In this document: positions 62,657-64,000 of the stretch, piece after piece
How positions within the stretch are numbered: position 1 is the stretch's first letter
Layout: each line of letters opens with the position of its first letter
Source: Pontiella sulfatireligans
GTDB taxonomy: Bacteria > Verrucomicrobiota > Kiritimatiellia > Kiritimatiellales > Pontiellaceae
Assembly: GCF_900890705.1 (NCBI RefSeq)
Contig: NZ_CAAHFH010000001.1
Coordinates: 3,348,001 to 3,412,000 of the forward strand
Reading direction: 5' to 3'
Length of the DNA: 64,000 nt
Program-made: the position numbers and the translations under genes
The notes under the pieces: model-generated
Told to the model about the DNA's origin: nothing
What the model saw: only the letters and a program-made list of their open reading frames with translations
Databases searched by the model: none

Positions 62657-64000
62657 TTAACGTCGTACCACACACTCGACATTCTCTCCGCCCACCGGGA
62701 CATCAGCCATGTACAGTCCGTTCCCTGCATCGGAAAATGTTACACCCTTCATTTTTGGGGCACCGTTAGCACTCCAGATGGCAAACGGGCCGTACTCTCT
62801 CAGCGTGAAGGTGATCTCAGCATCGGTCACCGACTGCACCTCAACCGTTGCGGAAGAGAGATATTTATCCGTGCGCCCAATGACCGCCCAGCCCTTGGTT
62901 TTTGGATAAAGCATAAACAGCCGGGCGGAGTTCGGTTCCATCGGAAACGAATGCGGTTGTGCCAGATCAACGAGCTCGTGCGTCTTCTGTTCATACGCCA
63001 GTAGCCCTTCCGTTGGGAACTTCCATGGACCGGCATAAGGTTGCAGTTGCTCACCCGCATACGGATAATCCGCCGCACTGATTGAGCCGGGTACCGTTTT
63101 GTTCCCGGTAAAATTAAAGAGAGCCAATGCCGCCACCTTATTTTTCGTCGGAGTAATTACACGGAATGCGGCATCACCGAAAAACGGATCTATAAAATAA
63201 CTCTCCGGCAATAATACTGCGGGAGCATCCGCCTGAAATATTTTTCCATCGCGATCGCAAAACGGCAGCAAAACAGAGGCATCGATCATCGACGGTTCAT
63301 CTAATATGTAGACCGGGCTGCCGGAAACAGCACGGGCAATGGCCAATGCGTCAGCATCTTCGCCGTGACTATGAAACATATCGAGATCGCCCCAAAGAAC
63401 CGGCCCCATCCAAAGGTGGTTCGCAAAGCTCTGATAGGTAATCTCCTTGTTAAACTTAACCTTGCTGTAGTCCTTACTACTCCGGGTCAGCGCACTGTAT
63501 TTTGTATTGAAAACATTTACATGCGTCTGCGCAATACAGTTCATCAACCCATCCATATGCGTCTTACACGCCTTTTCCAACGCCATATTATTCTGATACA
63601 TCGAACGAATTGGGTTCTCCATTCCGTAGTGGAGTTGCAGTCCCCTCGCCTGGAAATCAACTTTTACGAAATCAAAGCCGCCTTCTGCGGTTTTAGAACC
63701 CATCTCTTCATAGAAGAGATCAGATCCCTTCTGCGTCCCGTTTGGAAGCAGACACTGTTTCGCGGCATTCTCAACCAAGGTTCCTTCCGGCAGATCCATA
63801 TCCTGCCTCATGGAGACGCCCGACATATATCCCATCATATTGCGCCATACGCCCATCCATCGGATTCCATCCGGGTTCTTCAATCCGGTTACATCCTGCC
63901 AGCCGCCGGGAAATTTCTTGGCATCCGGTTCAAAATTGATCAGCCGGCGTCTCTCATGATTCAAGTAGCCATCGTCTATCATAAACCAGCGAAACGGAAC
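62657..64000 (-). CDS. GH36-like (raffinose synthase/Sip1-type) glycosidase, 5' end outside window
   Basis: The C-terminal 447 residues of a larger enzyme; the frame is open through position 64000. The visible part starts at a TIM-barrel strand (WFMIDDGYL). The likely nucleophile is in GFDFVKVDFQARGLQ, followed by a cysteine-containing MNCIAQTHVNVFN and LWGDLDMFHSHGEDADALAIARA, the order seen in GH36 Sip1/raffinose-synthase-type alpha-galactosidases. A beta-rich C-terminal domain follows. It is the most upstream visible gene of the locus and probably cleaves alpha-galactosides. Confidence 0.75.
   Translation of the reverse strand, partial: VPFRWFMIDDGYLNHERRRLINFEPDAKKFPGGWQDVTGLKNPDGIRWMGVWRNMMGYMSGVSMRQDMDLPEGTLVENAAKQCLLPNGTQKGSDLFYEEMGSKTAEGGFDFVKVDFQARGLQLHYGMENPIRSMYQNNMALEKACKTHMDGLMNCIAQTHVNVFNTKYSALTRSSKDYSKVKFNKEITYQSFANHLWMGPVLWGDLDMFHSHGEDADALAIARAVSGSPVYILDEPSMIDASVLLPFCDRDGKIFQADAPAVLLPESYFIDPFFGDAAFRVITPTKNKVAALALFNFTGNKTVPGSISAADYPYAGEQLQPYAGPWKFPTEGLLAYEQKTHELVDLAQPHSFPMEPNSARLFMLYPKTKGWAVIGRTDKYLSSATVEVQSVTDAEITFTLREYGPFAIWSANGAPKMKGVTFSDAGNGLYMADVPVGGENVECVVRR

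Overview
The window looks like a chromosomal segment of a Kiritimatiellota bacterium (PVC superphylum), most like the marine Pontiella group. The clues are several formylglycine-type sulfatases packed with glycoside hydrolases, a PEP-CTERM surface protein, verrucomicrobial-type secreted proteins with FG-GAP repeats and 'RFYRV/RYYRL' C-termini, many genes without a Shine-Dalgarno site, and numerous short interspersed palindromic repeats. This placement is inferred from gene content; no phylogenetic marker was tested.

Layout. 1-5.2 kb (minus): a cobalamin-riboswitch operon encoding a PEP-CTERM propeller-like surface protein, a TonB-dependent receptor, a secreted protein and a 65-residue membrane protein. 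5.2-8 kb (minus): a sialate O-acetylesterase-like enzyme and LarC. 8-10.7 kb: a RAYT transposase bracketed by its REP palindromes, RadC, and a frameshifted DUF1016 nuclease carrying a perfect inverted repeat. 10.7-19.2 kb: housekeeping genes (dUTPase, PurN, PPK2, a SWIM/SNF2 helicase, PanD, an RlmL-like methyltransferase) and a decayed Wzz-like gene. 19.4-25.5 kb: a lipoprotein with a stop codon in its signal peptide, two tandem HEAT-repeat lipoproteins, and EttA. 25.5-31.5 kb (minus): flippase, Ste24-like protease, ParB, a membrane protein and a secreted trypsin-like protease. 31.7-41.5 kb (plus): CmoA, CmoB, AvtA, a four-gene envelope operon (trypsin-like protease, unknown, FG-GAP protein, thioredoxin) and a nucleotidyltransferase.

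41.8-64 kb is a polysaccharide-degradation locus. A hybrid LacI/AraC (XylR-type) regulator faces a long minus-strand series: sulfatase, a two-domain propeller protein that may be a GH150-type lambda-carrageenase, two more sulfatases, a Tat-exported clan-D-like glycosidase, a GH43-like five-bladed propeller protein, GH95, an SGNH esterase, GH2, remnants, a second GH43-like protein, a fourth sulfatase, and a GH36-like enzyme cut by the window edge. No SusC/SusD pair is present. The enzyme set fits a sulfated galactan, possibly lambda-carrageenan, or a sulfated fucogalactan.

Several genes are broken by one lesion each: an in-frame TAA in a lipoprotein signal peptide, in-frame TAGs in a sulfatase signal peptide and in GH95, a frameshift in an A8 tract of the Wzz-like gene, a frameshift in DUF1016, and a multiply stopped propeller fragment at about 59.3 kb. 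Genuine genes here end in TAG and TAA, so stop-codon reassignment is unlikely. Recent gene decay or assembly error fits better.
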